A DNA stretch of 39,373 bases from PALSA-505 sp035308365 (GTDB lineage: Bacteria; Actinomycetota; Actinomycetes; Streptosporangiales; Streptosporangiaceae): the NCBI GenBank assembly GCA_035308365.1, contig DATGGU010000100.1:1-39373 (forward strand), written 5' to 3'. Numbering within the stretch: position 1 is the stretch's first letter; every line of letters starts with the position of its first letter. A model generated the notes under the pieces. The model ran no database searches, had not been told where the DNA came from, and saw only the letters and a list, made by a program, of their open reading frames with translations. Below, one piece after another: positions 1 through 7,293 of this stretch. The position numbers were made by a program, and so were the translations under genes.

Positions 1-1
1 C

Positions 2-256
2 GTCCTGGTCAACGTGTTCGGCGGCATCACCTCCTGCGACGCGGTGGCCAACGGCATCGTGTCGGCGATCGGCATGCTGGACGGGCGCGGTGAACCGGTG
101 CGGCACCCGATCGTGGTACGGCTCGACGGGAACAACGCGGCTGAAGGCCGGCGCATCCTGGACGAGGCGGCGATACCAGTGGTCGAGCAGGTCGCGACGA
201 TGGACGATGCCGCGCGGCGGGCCGCCGAGCTGGCCGCGGCCGGGACGGGAGCGTGA
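2..256 (+). CDS. sucC: Succinyl-CoA synthetase (ADP/GDP-forming) beta subunit, 3' end only
   Basis: The window opens inside this gene, and the last 84 codons are visible in frame 2. The fragment reads VLVNVFGGITSCDAVANGI, the conserved C-terminal segment of the SucC beta subunit, which binds the nucleotide and, with SucD, interconverts succinyl-CoA and succinate in the TCA cycle. The rest of the domain, including the ATP-grasp part, lies upstream of the window. The stop codon is followed after one base by the sucD ATG, so the two are one operon and probably translationally coupled. Identity is secure from the motif and from the adjacent alpha subunit; nothing can be said about the missing N-terminus. 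Confidence 0.95.
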   Translation, partial: VLVNVFGGITSCDAVANGIVSAIGMLDGRGEPVRHPIVVRLDGNNAAEGRRILDEAAIPVVEQVATMDDAARRAAELAAAGTGA

Positions 257-257
257 G

Positions 258-1145
258 ATGGCGATCTTCCTGAACAGCCAGAGCCGGATCCTGATCCAGG
301 GCATCACCGGCTCGGAGGGCCGCAAGCACGGCCGCCGGATGCTCCAGGCCGGTGCCGCCGTCGTCGGCGGCACCAACCCCCGCAAGGCCGGCCAGACCGT
401 CGACCTGGGCGTGGCCGAGCTTCCCGTGTTCGCCACGGTGGGCGAGACCATCGAGGCGACCGGCGCCGACGTGTCGGTGGTGTTCGTTCCGGCCCAGGGC
501 ACCAAGGCCGCGGTGATCGAGGCGATCGACGCCAGGATTCCGCTGGTGGTCGTGATCACCGAGGGCGTCCCGGTCCACGACACGGCGGAGTTCTGGGCGT
601 ACGCCAAGGCGGCCGGCAACGCCACCCGGATCATCGGGCCCAACTGCCCCGGCGTGGCCTCGCCCGGCAAGTCGAACGCCGGCATCATCCCGGCCGACAT
701 CACCAGCGAGGGCCGGATCGGCCTGGTCTCGAAGTCGGGCACGCTGACCTACCAGATGATGTACGAACTGCGGGACATCGGCTTCTCCACCGCCGTCGGG
801 ATCGGCGGCGACCCGGTGATCGGCACCACGCACATCGACTGCCTGGAAGCCTTCCAGGCCGACGATGAGACGGACGCGATCGTGATGATCGGCGAGATCG
901 GCGGCGACGCCGAGGAACGCGCGGCCGCCTACATCGAGCGCAGGGTCACCAAGCCCGTGGTCGCCTATGTGGCCGGCTTCACCGCTCCCGAGGGCAAGAC
1001 CATGGGCCACGCCGGCGCGATCGTGTCCGGTTCCTCAGGAACTGCCCAGGCCAAGAAGGAGGCCCTGGAGAAGGCCGGAGTCCGGGTCGGCCGCACCCCG
1101 AGCGAGACGGCCCGCCTGGTCCGCGAGGTCATGCAGTCCCGCTAA
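258..1145 (+). CDS. sucD: Succinyl-CoA synthetase alpha subunit
   Basis: The 295-residue product has the usual length for SucD. The N-terminal CoA-binding Rossmann domain shows RILIQGITGSEG (residues about 10-21) and the C-terminal ligase domain carries the phosphohistidine motif GHAGAIVSG with His251. The PNCPGVASPGKSNAG and SKSGTLTYQ segments are typical of the family. The ATG at 258 lies one base after the sucC stop, with a GGGAG ribosome binding site inside the end of sucC. SucD and SucC form the TCA-cycle enzyme that makes one nucleoside triphosphate from succinyl-CoA. A strong hairpin immediately downstream ends the operon. Confidence 0.98.
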   Translation: MAIFLNSQSRILIQGITGSEGRKHGRRMLQAGAAVVGGTNPRKAGQTVDLGVAELPVFATVGETIEATGADVSVVFVPAQGTKAAVIEAIDARIPLVVVITEGVPVHDTAEFWAYAKAAGNATRIIGPNCPGVASPGKSNAGIIPADITSEGRIGLVSKSGTLTYQMMYELRDIGFSTAVGIGGDPVIGTTHIDCLEAFQADDETDAIVMIGEIGGDAEERAAAYIERRVTKPVVAYVAGFTAPEGKTMGHAGAIVSGSSGTAQAKKEALEKAGVRVGRTPSETARLVREVMQSR

Positions 1146-1151
1146 CCATCC

Positions 1152-1196
1152 GCGAAACCCCGCCCAGGCACCCGCCAGGGCGGGGTTTCGCATTTC
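1152..1196 (+). terminator. Terminator of the sucCD operon
   Basis: Perfect 14-bp inverted repeat starting 7 nt after the sucD stop: GCGAAACCCCGCCC (1152-1165) pairs with 1178-1191 across a 12-nt loop, followed by ATTTCC. The stem is GC-rich and the T-run is short, as usual in actinomycetes. Confidence 0.85.
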
Positions 1197-1331
1197 CAGT
1201 GCCCATCTGCCCCGCCCCGGCCTTCGTCACCGCGGTCGATGTCACATCGACCGGCATGAGAGCGACATGAGATACGGGCCGTTCCCACTCAAGCCCTCGC
1301 TTCCGGCGCCGCGCGGAATCGCCATGGAGCA

Positions 1332-1360
1332 TTGACGGGGCGGGTGGGCGCCGCTACGAT
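1332..1360 (+). promoter_or_regulatory. Sigma-70-type promoter of the chitinase remnant
   Basis: A -35 element TTGACG (1332-1337) and a -10 element TACGAT (1355-1360) are separated by exactly 17 bp. Transcription would begin near 1367, at the left edge of the palindrome at 1368-1394. Between the sucD terminator and this promoter (1197-1331) I see no gene or other structure. Confidence 0.6.
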
Positions 1361-1367
1361 CCGCCAT

Positions 1368-1394
1368 AACCAATAGGAAACTTTCCTATTGGTT
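1368..1394. promoter_or_regulatory. 27-bp perfect palindrome, probable repressor operator
   Basis: The arms AACCAATAGGAAA (1368-1380) and its exact reverse complement (1382-1394) flank a single C. It is AT-rich in a GC-rich neighbourhood and sits directly downstream of the -10 element, over the predicted transcription start, the classic place for a repressor. The GGAAACTTTCC core resembles GAAA-N-TTTC-type operators found before actinomycete polysaccharide hydrolase genes (inference). It is not a DasR dre site, which has an ACTGGTCTAGACCAGT-type consensus. Confidence 0.6.
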
Positions 1395-1507
1395 TGAACC
1401 GGATTTCGCCGGGCTGCCTGGGTTCGTGGCTACCGGGTGGCCCGCGCTGTTGAGCACGTCGTCAGCCCGTTTCCTCCTGACTGCCGTTACCCCGCTGGAG
1501 GACTTAC

Positions 1508-1639
1508 ATGAGACTTCGCTCCCCGCCGCGCTCCTGGCCCAACATCAGGGGCGCCATGACCTGGTCGATCAACTGGGACGCCAGCAACGGTTACAACTTC
1601 GCCAACACGGTCGCCCCCCACCTGAAGATCCTCCCGTAG
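1508..1639 (+). pseudogene. GH18 chitinase remnant: start and C-terminus fused by internal deletion
   Basis: A 43-codon reading frame begins at an ATG with a good ribosome binding site (GGAGG, 1497-1501, 6 nt spacing). The first residues, MRLRSPPR, look like the charged n-region of a secretion signal. From about residue 10 the sequence WPNIRGAMTWSINWD, followed by NGYNFANTVAPHLK, matches the very end of glycoside hydrolase family 18 chitinases: the last barrel strand with the conserved Trp, then the final helix. The catalytic DxxDxDxE segment and nearly all of the barrel are absent, so the product cannot hydrolyse chitin. The promoter, palindromic operator, ribosome binding site, start, stop and terminator are all still present, which indicates a single in-frame internal deletion of a once complete, regulated, secreted chitinase gene. 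The exact joint cannot be placed without an intact relative. The alternative, a functional small peptide, cannot be excluded because the frame is open. Confidence 0.7.
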
Positions 1640-1650
1640 ACCTCCACCCA

Positions 1651-1687
1651 GGGCGGGGTGCGCCCACCCCCCAGGCGCACCCCGCCC
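1651..1687 (+). terminator. Terminator of the chitinase remnant
   Basis: Perfect 14-bp inverted repeat: GGGCGGGGTGCGCC (1651-1664) pairs with 1674-1687 across a 9-nt loop, starting 11 nt after the stop codon of the remnant. Confidence 0.8.
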
Positions 1688-1756
1688 GCCCCGCTGAGGC
1701 CTGGCCCCGGCGCGCCTACCAGGACGGCCGGGTGGGTGGGGTGAAGATGGTGGGTT

Positions 1757-3229
1757 GTGACCACCACGCAACCGCAGGAGACGCGCGACCAGGCCAGCCC
1801 TGGCCCGGCCGCGTCGTCCAAGGGGCGGTGGTCGCAGCGGCCGCTCGGTGTTATCGGCGCGGTCGCCGCCTGTGCCGCGGCGGGGGCGGGGCTGGCCACG
1901 CTGACGCTGGTGGCGGCGCTCGGCTGGATCGCCGCGCCGCACGCCAGCGTGGGCAGCGGGCTGACCGGTGTGCTGCGCACGGCCATCCAGCTCTGGCTGG
2001 TCGGGCACCACGTGGGGTTCAGCCTGCACAGCGCGGGCCCGTTCGGCCTGCTACCGCTCGGCCTCGTCCTGCTGCCCGGCGCGCTGCTGTGGCGTTCCGG
2101 CCGGTGGGTGGTGCGGACCGGCAACGTGAAGCGGCTGCGGCATGTCGGCTACGCCGCGCTGGCCTTGGCGCTTCCCTATGGGCTGCTCACCGGCTCGCTG
2201 GGTGTGGCCAGCCGGACCGCGCTGTCCGCGCCGTCACCGGTCCAGGCGGCGGGCACCGGCTTCGTGCTGGCGCTCGGGTTCGGCGGGCTCGGCGGCCTGC
2301 GCGCGCTCGCCCCCTGGGGACGGCTGATCGCGCTGCTGCCAGACCGGGCCAGGTGCCTGGTCGCCGGGGTGACCGGCTCGCTGGCCGTGCTCACCGCCGC
2401 CGGGGCGCTGCTGGCCGGCGTGTCACTGATCACCCACGCTGGCGAGTTCCGGCTGGTCAGCGACGAGCTGTCGCCCGGGCCGGTCGGGGCCGTGCTGCTG
2501 CTGCTCGCCAGTCTCGCCTACGCGCCCAACGCGATTATCTGGGCGATCGCCTACATGCTCGGGCCCGGGTTCGCCATCGGAGCCGGGACCGTCGTGGCGC
2601 CGACCGGCTCGGTGATCGGCCCGCTGCCGATGTTCCCCATGCTGGCCGCGCTGCCCTCGGCGCCACCGGGCAGCCACCCCGGCGGCCCAGGCCCTGCCTC
2701 GCTGGCCATGCTCGCCGCGCCGTACCTGGCCGGGGCGTTCGGCGGGCTGCTCACCGTGCGGACCGCGCCGAGCCCGACCATCGAGGGCGCCCCGCTGTGG
2801 GGGCTGGCCTGTGGCGCGCTGAGCGGCTGCCTGCTCGGCGCGCTCGCCTGGCTGTCCGGCGGCCCGCTCGGCAGCGGCCGGATGGCCACGATCGGCCCCT
2901 CCGGCTGGGAGATCGCCCTGGTCGCCACCCTGGAACTGGGCGTGTCGGCGGCCATCACCGCGGGCCTGGTGAACTGGCTGCTCATCCGCCGCAGGCGGGT
3001 CAAGCTGGTCCCGGTGGCACCGCCACAGCCGGCCGAGGCCACCGGCTACGCGGGCGGCTTCGCCGCTCACCTTGGCAGCCTGGCCAGCCAGGACGACGAC
3101 ATTACCGGGCACCAGATCTACATGGACCCCTGGGCGGACAGCCGGGACGAGCCGGTTCCGGAGCCGTCCGGCGATGGCGGCCGGCCGTGGCTGTCCCAGC
3201 CGCCAGAGCCGCCAGGCCAGGACAGGTAA
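1757..3229 (+). CDS. PerM/DUF6350 family integral membrane protein
   Basis: The 490-residue protein has about nine or ten hydrophobic segments, beginning with GVIGAVAACAAAGAG near residue 31 and ending with a segment that finishes in NWLLIRRRR near residue 414. A hydrophilic, acidic and proline-rich tail of about 75 residues follows, probably cytoplasmic. Its position between sucCD and purN-purH is that of the DUF6350 protein of many actinomycetes, including Mycobacterium tuberculosis PerM, which is linked to cell division and persistence. I assign the family from topology and synteny rather than from a signature motif. The GTG at 1757 gives a short polar N-terminus before the first membrane segment; no strong ribosome binding site is visible. 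The 3' end lies directly against the sigma-factor fragment on the other strand, so the last residues may have been altered by that junction. Confidence 0.8.
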   Translation: MTTTQPQETRDQASPGPAASSKGRWSQRPLGVIGAVAACAAAGAGLATLTLVAALGWIAAPHASVGSGLTGVLRTAIQLWLVGHHVGFSLHSAGPFGLLPLGLVLLPGALLWRSGRWVVRTGNVKRLRHVGYAALALALPYGLLTGSLGVASRTALSAPSPVQAAGTGFVLALGFGGLGGLRALAPWGRLIALLPDRARCLVAGVTGSLAVLTAAGALLAGVSLITHAGEFRLVSDELSPGPVGAVLLLLASLAYAPNAIIWAIAYMLGPGFAIGAGTVVAPTGSVIGPLPMFPMLAALPSAPPGSHPGGPGPASLAMLAAPYLAGAFGGLLTVRTAPSPTIEGAPLWGLACGALSGCLLGALAWLSGGPLGSGRMATIGPSGWEIALVATLELGVSAAITAGLVNWLLIRRRRVKLVPVAPPQPAEATGYAGGFAAHLGSLASQDDDITGHQIYMDPWADSRDEPVPEPSGDGGRPWLSQPPEPPGQDR

Positions 3230-3395
3230 CTCTCCATGTCGGCGCCGGTGTGCCGCAGCAGCCGCTCGACGCGGTCCGCAGCAGGTCCTCGGCCTCGTGC
3301 CGGTCTCCGGTGAGGGCCAGTGCTATCCGCATCAGGCGCTCCCCGCGGTCGGCGCGGAACCGCTCCAGTTCCGCCACGTCCTGGCTCCGGCTCAC
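3223..3395 (-). pseudogene. SigE-like ECF sigma factor fragment, frameshifted and truncated
   Basis: On the minus strand a GTG at 3395, preceded by a good ribosome binding site (GGGAGGAGG at about 3401-3409), starts a frame containing ERFRADRGERLMRIALAL and TGDRHEAEDLLRTA. This is typical region 2 of actinobacterial SigE-family sigma factors (compare TGDRHEAEDLVQTAL). Near 3270-3273 the homology moves to the next frame, continuing VERLLRHTGADMESYL, so one base appears to be lost. Similarity stops at the end of the perM-like gene at about 3223; region 4 is missing. It is the 5' third of a decayed gene with its start signals preserved. About 85 nt without other features separate it from purN. 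Confidence 0.65.
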
Positions 3396-3468
3396 CGTGC
3401 CCTCCTCCCGGATTCGCCGCCGCCAAGGACGAACAACCCGTGGCCAAGGTTGACTGCCCGGCTGCGGT

Positions 3469-3474
3469 TATCGT
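3469..3474 (+). promoter_or_regulatory. -10 element of a leaderless purN transcript
   Basis: TATCGT ends 6 nt before the purN GTG, placing the transcription start on the start codon. No separate ribosome binding site precedes the GTG, in line with leaderless translation. No convincing -35 element was found. Confidence 0.45.
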
Positions 3475-3480
3475 GTCGGG

Positions 3481-4089
3481 GTGAACGCTCGCCTGGTCGT
3501 CCTCGTGTCCGGAGCCGGGACCAACCTGCAGGCCCTGCTCGACGCGTGCGCCGATGAGTCCTACGGGGCGCGGGTGGTGGCGGTCGGCGCCGACCGGGAC
3601 AGCTGCGGGGGACTCGACCGTGCCCGCGACCGCGGCATTCCCAGCTTCTGTCACCGGGTCAAGGATTTTCCCGAACGGAGGCAGTGGGACGCCGCGCTCA
3701 CCGCCTCGTGTCGCGCGGCAAAGCCTGACCTGGTGATATCGGCAGGCTTCATGAAGCTGGCCGGGGAGGAGTTCCTCGCCGCCTTCGGCGGCCGGTTCAT
3801 CAACAGCCATCCCGCGCTGCTACCGTCGTTCCCCGGTATGCACGGCGTGCGGGACGCCCTTGAGTACGGGGTCAAGGTGACCGGCTGCACGATCTTCATG
3901 GTGGCGGCGGGAGTGGACGACGGGCCCGTCATCGCCCAGCGGTGCGTGCCGGTGCGCGACGACGACGATGAGGCGTCGCTGCATGAGCGGATCAAGGTGG
4001 CCGAGCGCTCGCTGCTGGTGGCGACCGTCGGCCGGATGGTCCGCGAGGGGTGGTCCGTGGACGGCAGGAAGGTGAGGATCGGCGAGTGA
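3481..4089 (+). CDS. purN: Phosphoribosylglycinamide formyltransferase
   Basis: The 202-residue protein has standard PurN length. It transfers the formyl group of 10-formyl-tetrahydrofolate to GAR, the third step of IMP synthesis. The N-terminal phosphate-binding loop VLVSGAGTNLQAL is at about residues 7-19. Catalytic Asn108 and His110 are in INSHPALLPSFPG, and the catalytic Asp is in VDDGPVI (Asp146). The GTG start at 3481 is chosen because the family motif begins a few residues later and a -10 element lies directly upstream. The stop codon overlaps the purH start by 4 bp (GTGA), giving translational coupling of the two folate-dependent formyl transfer enzymes. Confidence 0.97.
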   Translation: MNARLVVLVSGAGTNLQALLDACADESYGARVVAVGADRDSCGGLDRARDRGIPSFCHRVKDFPERRQWDAALTASCRAAKPDLVISAGFMKLAGEEFLAAFGGRFINSHPALLPSFPGMHGVRDALEYGVKVTGCTIFMVAAGVDDGPVIAQRCVPVRDDDDEASLHERIKVAERSLLVATVGRMVREGWSVDGRKVRIGE

Positions 4090-5690
4090 CCAGCGCGAGC
4101 GACGACACGAGGACGGGGATCAGCCGGGCCCAGGTGAAGCGAGCACTGATCAGCGTGCACGACAAGACCGGCCTGGACGAACTGGCCCGCGGCCTGCACG
4201 AGGCCGGTGTCGAGATCGTCTCCACCGGAGGCACCGCGGCCGCGATCGAAGCGGCCGGAGTGCCGGTGACCAAGGTCGAAAGCCTGACCGGGTTCCCCGA
4301 ATGTCTTGACGGCCGGGTGAAGACGCTGCACCCCGCCATCCACGCCGGCCTGCTGGCCGACCTTCGCCTCGAACGACATCGCGATGAGCTGGACTGGCTC
4401 AAGGTAGAACCGTTCGGAATCCTTGTCTCCAGCCTTTATCCGTTCGAGCGGGCCGTCGCGTCGGGAGCTCAGCCGGACGGCTGCGTGGAGCAGATCGACA
4501 TCGGCGGGCCGGCGATGATCCGGGCGGCGGCCAAGAACCACGCGAACGTCGCGGTGATCATCGAGCCCGCACAGTACCCGGACGTGCTCGCGGCGGTGCG
4601 GCTCGGCGGGTTCACGATGGCGCAGCGGCGCAGGCTGGCCGCCCACGCGTTCGCCCGTACCGCCGCCTACGACGCGGCGGTGGCATCCTGGTTCGCGTCG
4701 GTCTACGCGCCGGACGAGACGGCGGCGCAGACCGGCTGGCCGGACATCATCGCCGCGACGTGGTCGCGCCGGGACGTGCTGCGCTACGGCGAGAACCCGC
4801 ATCAGCGGGCGGCGCTGTACCTGGCCGGCGGTGGCCAGCCGGCCGGCATCGCCGGGGCGGAGCAGTTGCACGGCAAGCAGATGTCCTACAACAACTACGT
4901 GGACGCGGCGGCCGCCCGGCGGGCCGTGTCCGGCTTCGCCGAGCCCTGCGTGGCGGTGATCAAGCACTCCAACCCGTGCGGCATCGCGGTCGGCGCGGAC
5001 GTCGCCGAGGCGCACCGCAAGGCACACGCCTGCGACCCTGAGTCGGCGTTCGGCGGTGTGATCGCGGTGAACGCCACGGTGAGCGCCGCGCTGGCCGCCC
5101 AGGTCGCCGAGATCTTCACCGAGGTGCTGGTCGCGCCCGGCTTCGATGACGAGGCGCTGGAGATCCTGACCGCCCGCAAGAACCTGCGGCTGCTGCGCTG
5201 CCCGGCGCCCACTGCGGCGGCCGGGGGAGCCGAGTGGCGCCAGGTCGACGGCGGCCTGCTCGTCCAGTCGGTGGACCGGGTGGACCAGCCGGGCGACACC
5301 CCGGCCGGCTGGGAGCTCAAGGCCGGGGAGCCGGCCACCGGCGACCTGCTCGCCGACCTCGCGTTCGCCTGGCGCGCCTGCCGGTCGGTGAAGTCCAACG
5401 CGATCCTGCTCGCCTCCGGCGGTGCCAGCGTGGGCATCGGCATGGGCCAGGTCAACCGGGTCGACTCCGCCAGGCTCGCGGTGGCGCGGGCGGGGGAGCG
5501 GGCCCGGGGCTCGGCCGGGGCGAGCGACGCGTACTTCCCGTTCCCTGATGGCTTGGAGGTGCTTATCGAGGCCGGGGTGCGGGCCGTGGCCGAGCCCGGC
5601 GGCTCGATCCGCGACGAGCTGTCCGTCACCGCCGCGAAATCGGCCGGAATCACCCTCTACTTCACCGGCGTGCGGCACTTCTATCACTGA
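4086..5690 (+). CDS. purH: Bifunctional AICAR formyltransferase / IMP cyclohydrolase
   Basis: The 534-residue protein carries out the last two steps of purine synthesis, AICAR to FAICAR to IMP. The N-terminal MGS-like cyclohydrolase domain (about residues 20-160) shows ALISVHDKTGL, VSTGGTAAAI and GRVKTLHPAIHAG. The C-terminal transformylase domain has GENPHQRAALY, the catalytic Lys293-His294 in KHSNPCG, SAFGGVIAVN and SNAILLASGG. The GTG at 4086 overlaps the purN stop as GTGA. An upstream in-frame start inside purN is less likely because it would add residues not found in the family. The gene converges on the hypothetical pair at 5734, with only about 43 nt between stops. Confidence 0.97.
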   Translation: MTSASDDTRTGISRAQVKRALISVHDKTGLDELARGLHEAGVEIVSTGGTAAAIEAAGVPVTKVESLTGFPECLDGRVKTLHPAIHAGLLADLRLERHRDELDWLKVEPFGILVSSLYPFERAVASGAQPDGCVEQIDIGGPAMIRAAAKNHANVAVIIEPAQYPDVLAAVRLGGFTMAQRRRLAAHAFARTAAYDAAVASWFASVYAPDETAAQTGWPDIIAATWSRRDVLRYGENPHQRAALYLAGGGQPAGIAGAEQLHGKQMSYNNYVDAAAARRAVSGFAEPCVAVIKHSNPCGIAVGADVAEAHRKAHACDPESAFGGVIAVNATVSAALAAQVAEIFTEVLVAPGFDDEALEILTARKNLRLLRCPAPTAAAGGAEWRQVDGGLLVQSVDRVDQPGDTPAGWELKAGEPATGDLLADLAFAWRACRSVKSNAILLASGGASVGIGMGQVNRVDSARLAVARAGERARGSAGASDAYFPFPDGLEVLIEAGVRAVAEPGGSIRDELSVTAAKSAGITLYFTGVRHFYH

Positions 5691-5733
5691 CGTGAGCCGG
5701 AAGGGGGGGTGGATCCGCAGGTGCGCCAGGATG

Positions 5734-6507
5734 CTACGGACCTACCGCCGTGACAAAGCCTGCCGCCGCTTCACGAGCCACGAGACGTGTATGCATCGCT
5801 TGCGCCCGCGAACTCCAGGGGCCGGCCGGCTTCTCGTGGATCCGCCCCCTGGCCAGCCCTTCCGTAACCGGCGGACAGGGCCGGCCAAGGCCGAACAAGA
5901 CGATGGCGGACTGCTGGGCGACCTGCACCTGAAGCGCCAGGCAGGCGGTGGGTGCCTTGAGGTAGAAGCCGCCCACGGCCACGTGCCACCAATGGGACGG
6001 CGGGCAGCCGGGTAGGTGGAAGACGCTGCCGGTTCCGTCGAATTCCAGGTCGATAGCGGCGTCGTACTGCTGGTCCGCCAGTACGCTCAGCGTCAGCGGC
6101 GGGCTGCCGCCCCTGACCCCGAACACCACCTTCCGCCAGTAGCGCCACGGCCCGTTCCCGTTCGGCAGCATCGGGCCGACATAGGCAGGCGGCACGGCGA
6201 CGTCGCCGAGGATCACCCGGTAGCCGCTGGGCACGCCGGTGCTCACCCGGGCGCTGGTGAAGTGCCCGCACGCCGTCGGGATGAAGGTAGCCGCCGGGAC
6301 CGGGCCGGTGCCGGGCCGGCCCGTCCGTCCGGTCTTGCCGGGCCCGCCATGGCCGGTCGCGAGCACGGTGCCGCCACCGGCCAGCAGCAGCGCGGTGGCC
6401 ACCACCAGCAGCCAGCGCGGCGGCTTGGGCAGCGTCAGGGCCGTCCACCAGCGGGGCTGGCTCTCCAGGATCTCCGGGCCGGGGTCCTCGGAGCCGGGCC
6501 GCGTCAT
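5734..6507 (-). CDS. Membrane-anchored protein of unknown function, paralogue of upstream gene
   Basis: The 257-residue protein is not assigned to a family. A short cytoplasmic N-terminus with GPEILESQPRWW is followed by one hydrophobic segment at about residues 30-48 (PPRWLLVVATALLLAGGG). The remaining part should lie outside the membrane. It shares with the next gene upstream the segments SGYRVILGDVAVPPAY, GPWRYWRKVVFG and ALQVQV, and four cysteines at matching places (TACGHF, PGCPPS, TACLAL, RPCPPV), which could form two disulfides. After the fourth cysteine it has an additional tail of about 40 residues, rich in Ala and Arg, absent from the paralogue. The ATG at 6507 lies 5 nt after the paralogue's stop, so the two form an operon. 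The tail may be a later extension, because the matching part ends near the paralogue's C-terminus. Confidence 0.7.
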   Translation of the reverse strand: MTRPGSEDPGPEILESQPRWWTALTLPKPPRWLLVVATALLLAGGGTVLATGHGGPGKTGRTGRPGTGPVPAATFIPTACGHFTSARVSTGVPSGYRVILGDVAVPPAYVGPMLPNGNGPWRYWRKVVFGVRGGSPPLTLSVLADQQYDAAIDLEFDGTGSVFHLPGCPPSHWWHVAVGGFYLKAPTACLALQVQVAQQSAIVLFGLGRPCPPVTEGLARGRIHEKPAGPWSSRAQAMHTRLVAREAAAGFVTAVGP

Positions 6508-6512
6508 GGCGG

Positions 6513-7178
6513 TCAGCTCCGGCCGGTGAGAAGCCTGCCGGGGCAGTGGCGGCTGAGGCCGAACCAGACCGTGCCGGTCAGCCTGCCCACCTGAACCTCC
6601 AGCGGCACACACCCCGACCAGGTGTGCAGGAAGAACGACGACACGAACGTGTTCCACAAGCCCTTGTACGGGCAGCTCGGTATGCGCAGCTGGCTGGTGT
6701 AGGCAGAGCCGGCCGGCCCCCCGAAGAGGGCGAGGCGTCCCCGCCAGGCCGCCGGCACGCTGATCGTGACCGGAAGCCCGCCGCCGCGGAAGCCGAACCC
6801 CATCTTCCAGCCGTAGCGCCACGGCCCCGGTCTGTCCTGTGGCCCGGTCCCCTGGGGGCCGAGGTAGGCGGGTGGCACGAAGGCGTCGCCGAGGATGACC
6901 CGGTAGCCGGTGGGGACATGGCGGCCGGTCAGGTTGATGAACGGGGCGCAGGCGGACGGCATGAAGACGATGTGCGAGGCCGGCGCGACCGTCGCGGGTG
7001 GGTGCCTGGCCTGGCTGGTGACGAGCACGGCACCACCACCGGCCAGCAGCGCGGCCGCGGCCACCGTGAACAGCCAGCGCGGCACCCGGTTCAGCAACGG
7101 CACAGCCCGCCAGCCCGGCGAGCGTTCCAGAATCTCCGGCCGGGGCTCGCCGCCGCCGGGCCACGGCCCTGGTGTCAC
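6513..7178 (-). CDS. Membrane-anchored protein of unknown function, first gene of the tandem pair
   Basis: The 221-residue protein has the same layout as its downstream neighbour: a motif near the start (RPEILERSPGW), one membrane segment at about residues 33-50, then an outer domain with four cysteines (SACAPF, PSCPYK, SGCVPL, RHCPGR) and the shared segments TGYRVILGDAFVPPAY and GPWRYGWKMGFGFRGG. I start it at the GTG at 7178 because this aligns with the paralogue's start and because a TACCGT element lies exactly 6 nt upstream. A TTG at 7208 would add 10 residues. No enzyme motif is visible. The conserved glycine/proline-rich VILGD-VPPAY block may mark a binding surface; this is inference. 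The pair is most simply explained by tandem duplication. Confidence 0.7.
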   Translation of the reverse strand: MTPGPWPGGGEPRPEILERSPGWRAVPLLNRVPRWLFTVAAAALLAGGGAVLVTSQARHPPATVAPASHIVFMPSACAPFINLTGRHVPTGYRVILGDAFVPPAYLGPQGTGPQDRPGPWRYGWKMGFGFRGGGLPVTISVPAAWRGRLALFGGPAGSAYTSQLRIPSCPYKGLWNTFVSSFFLHTWSGCVPLEVQVGRLTGTVWFGLSRHCPGRLLTGRS

Positions 7179-7184
7179 GAACTC

Positions 7185-7190
7185 ACGGTA
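7185..7190 (-). promoter_or_regulatory. -10 element of the hypothetical pair
   Basis: TACCGT on the minus strand ends 6 nt before the GTG at 7178, the spacing expected of a leaderless transcript; purN shows the same arrangement. Confidence 0.4.
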
Positions 7191-7227
7191 CCGCCCGGAC
7201 GGCGGCAACCCTAGTGTCCGGAGCGGC

Positions 7228-7249
7228 AGCCCGGCGTGTTGCCCGGGCT
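7228..7249 (-). terminator. Possible terminator of the sigma-ogt-oxygenase operon
   Basis: A 7-bp inverted repeat AGCCCGG / CCGGGCT with an 8-nt loop lies about 45 nt beyond the stop of the oxygenase gene on the minus strand. There is no T-run; support is modest. Confidence 0.35.
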
Positions 7250-7293
7250 CAGCTCAGGCTTGCCTGGCGGTGGCGGCCCAGGCCCAGCCAGAG

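Noticed and set aside
1368..1394. DasR dre site at the chitinase remnant
   Set aside because: The palindrome lacks the GGTCTAGACC-type core of dre sites; only its position resembles chitinase regulation.
1426..3453. A 675-codon plus-strand frame overlapping the chitinase remnant and the perM-like gene
   Set aside because: It runs in a different frame from both, is Arg/Ala-rich and has no membrane segments or motif; the perM-like frame has the expected hydrophobic pattern.
3651..5687. A 678-codon minus-strand frame opposite purN and purH
   Set aside because: Antisense shadow of two certain genes, without recognisable protein features.
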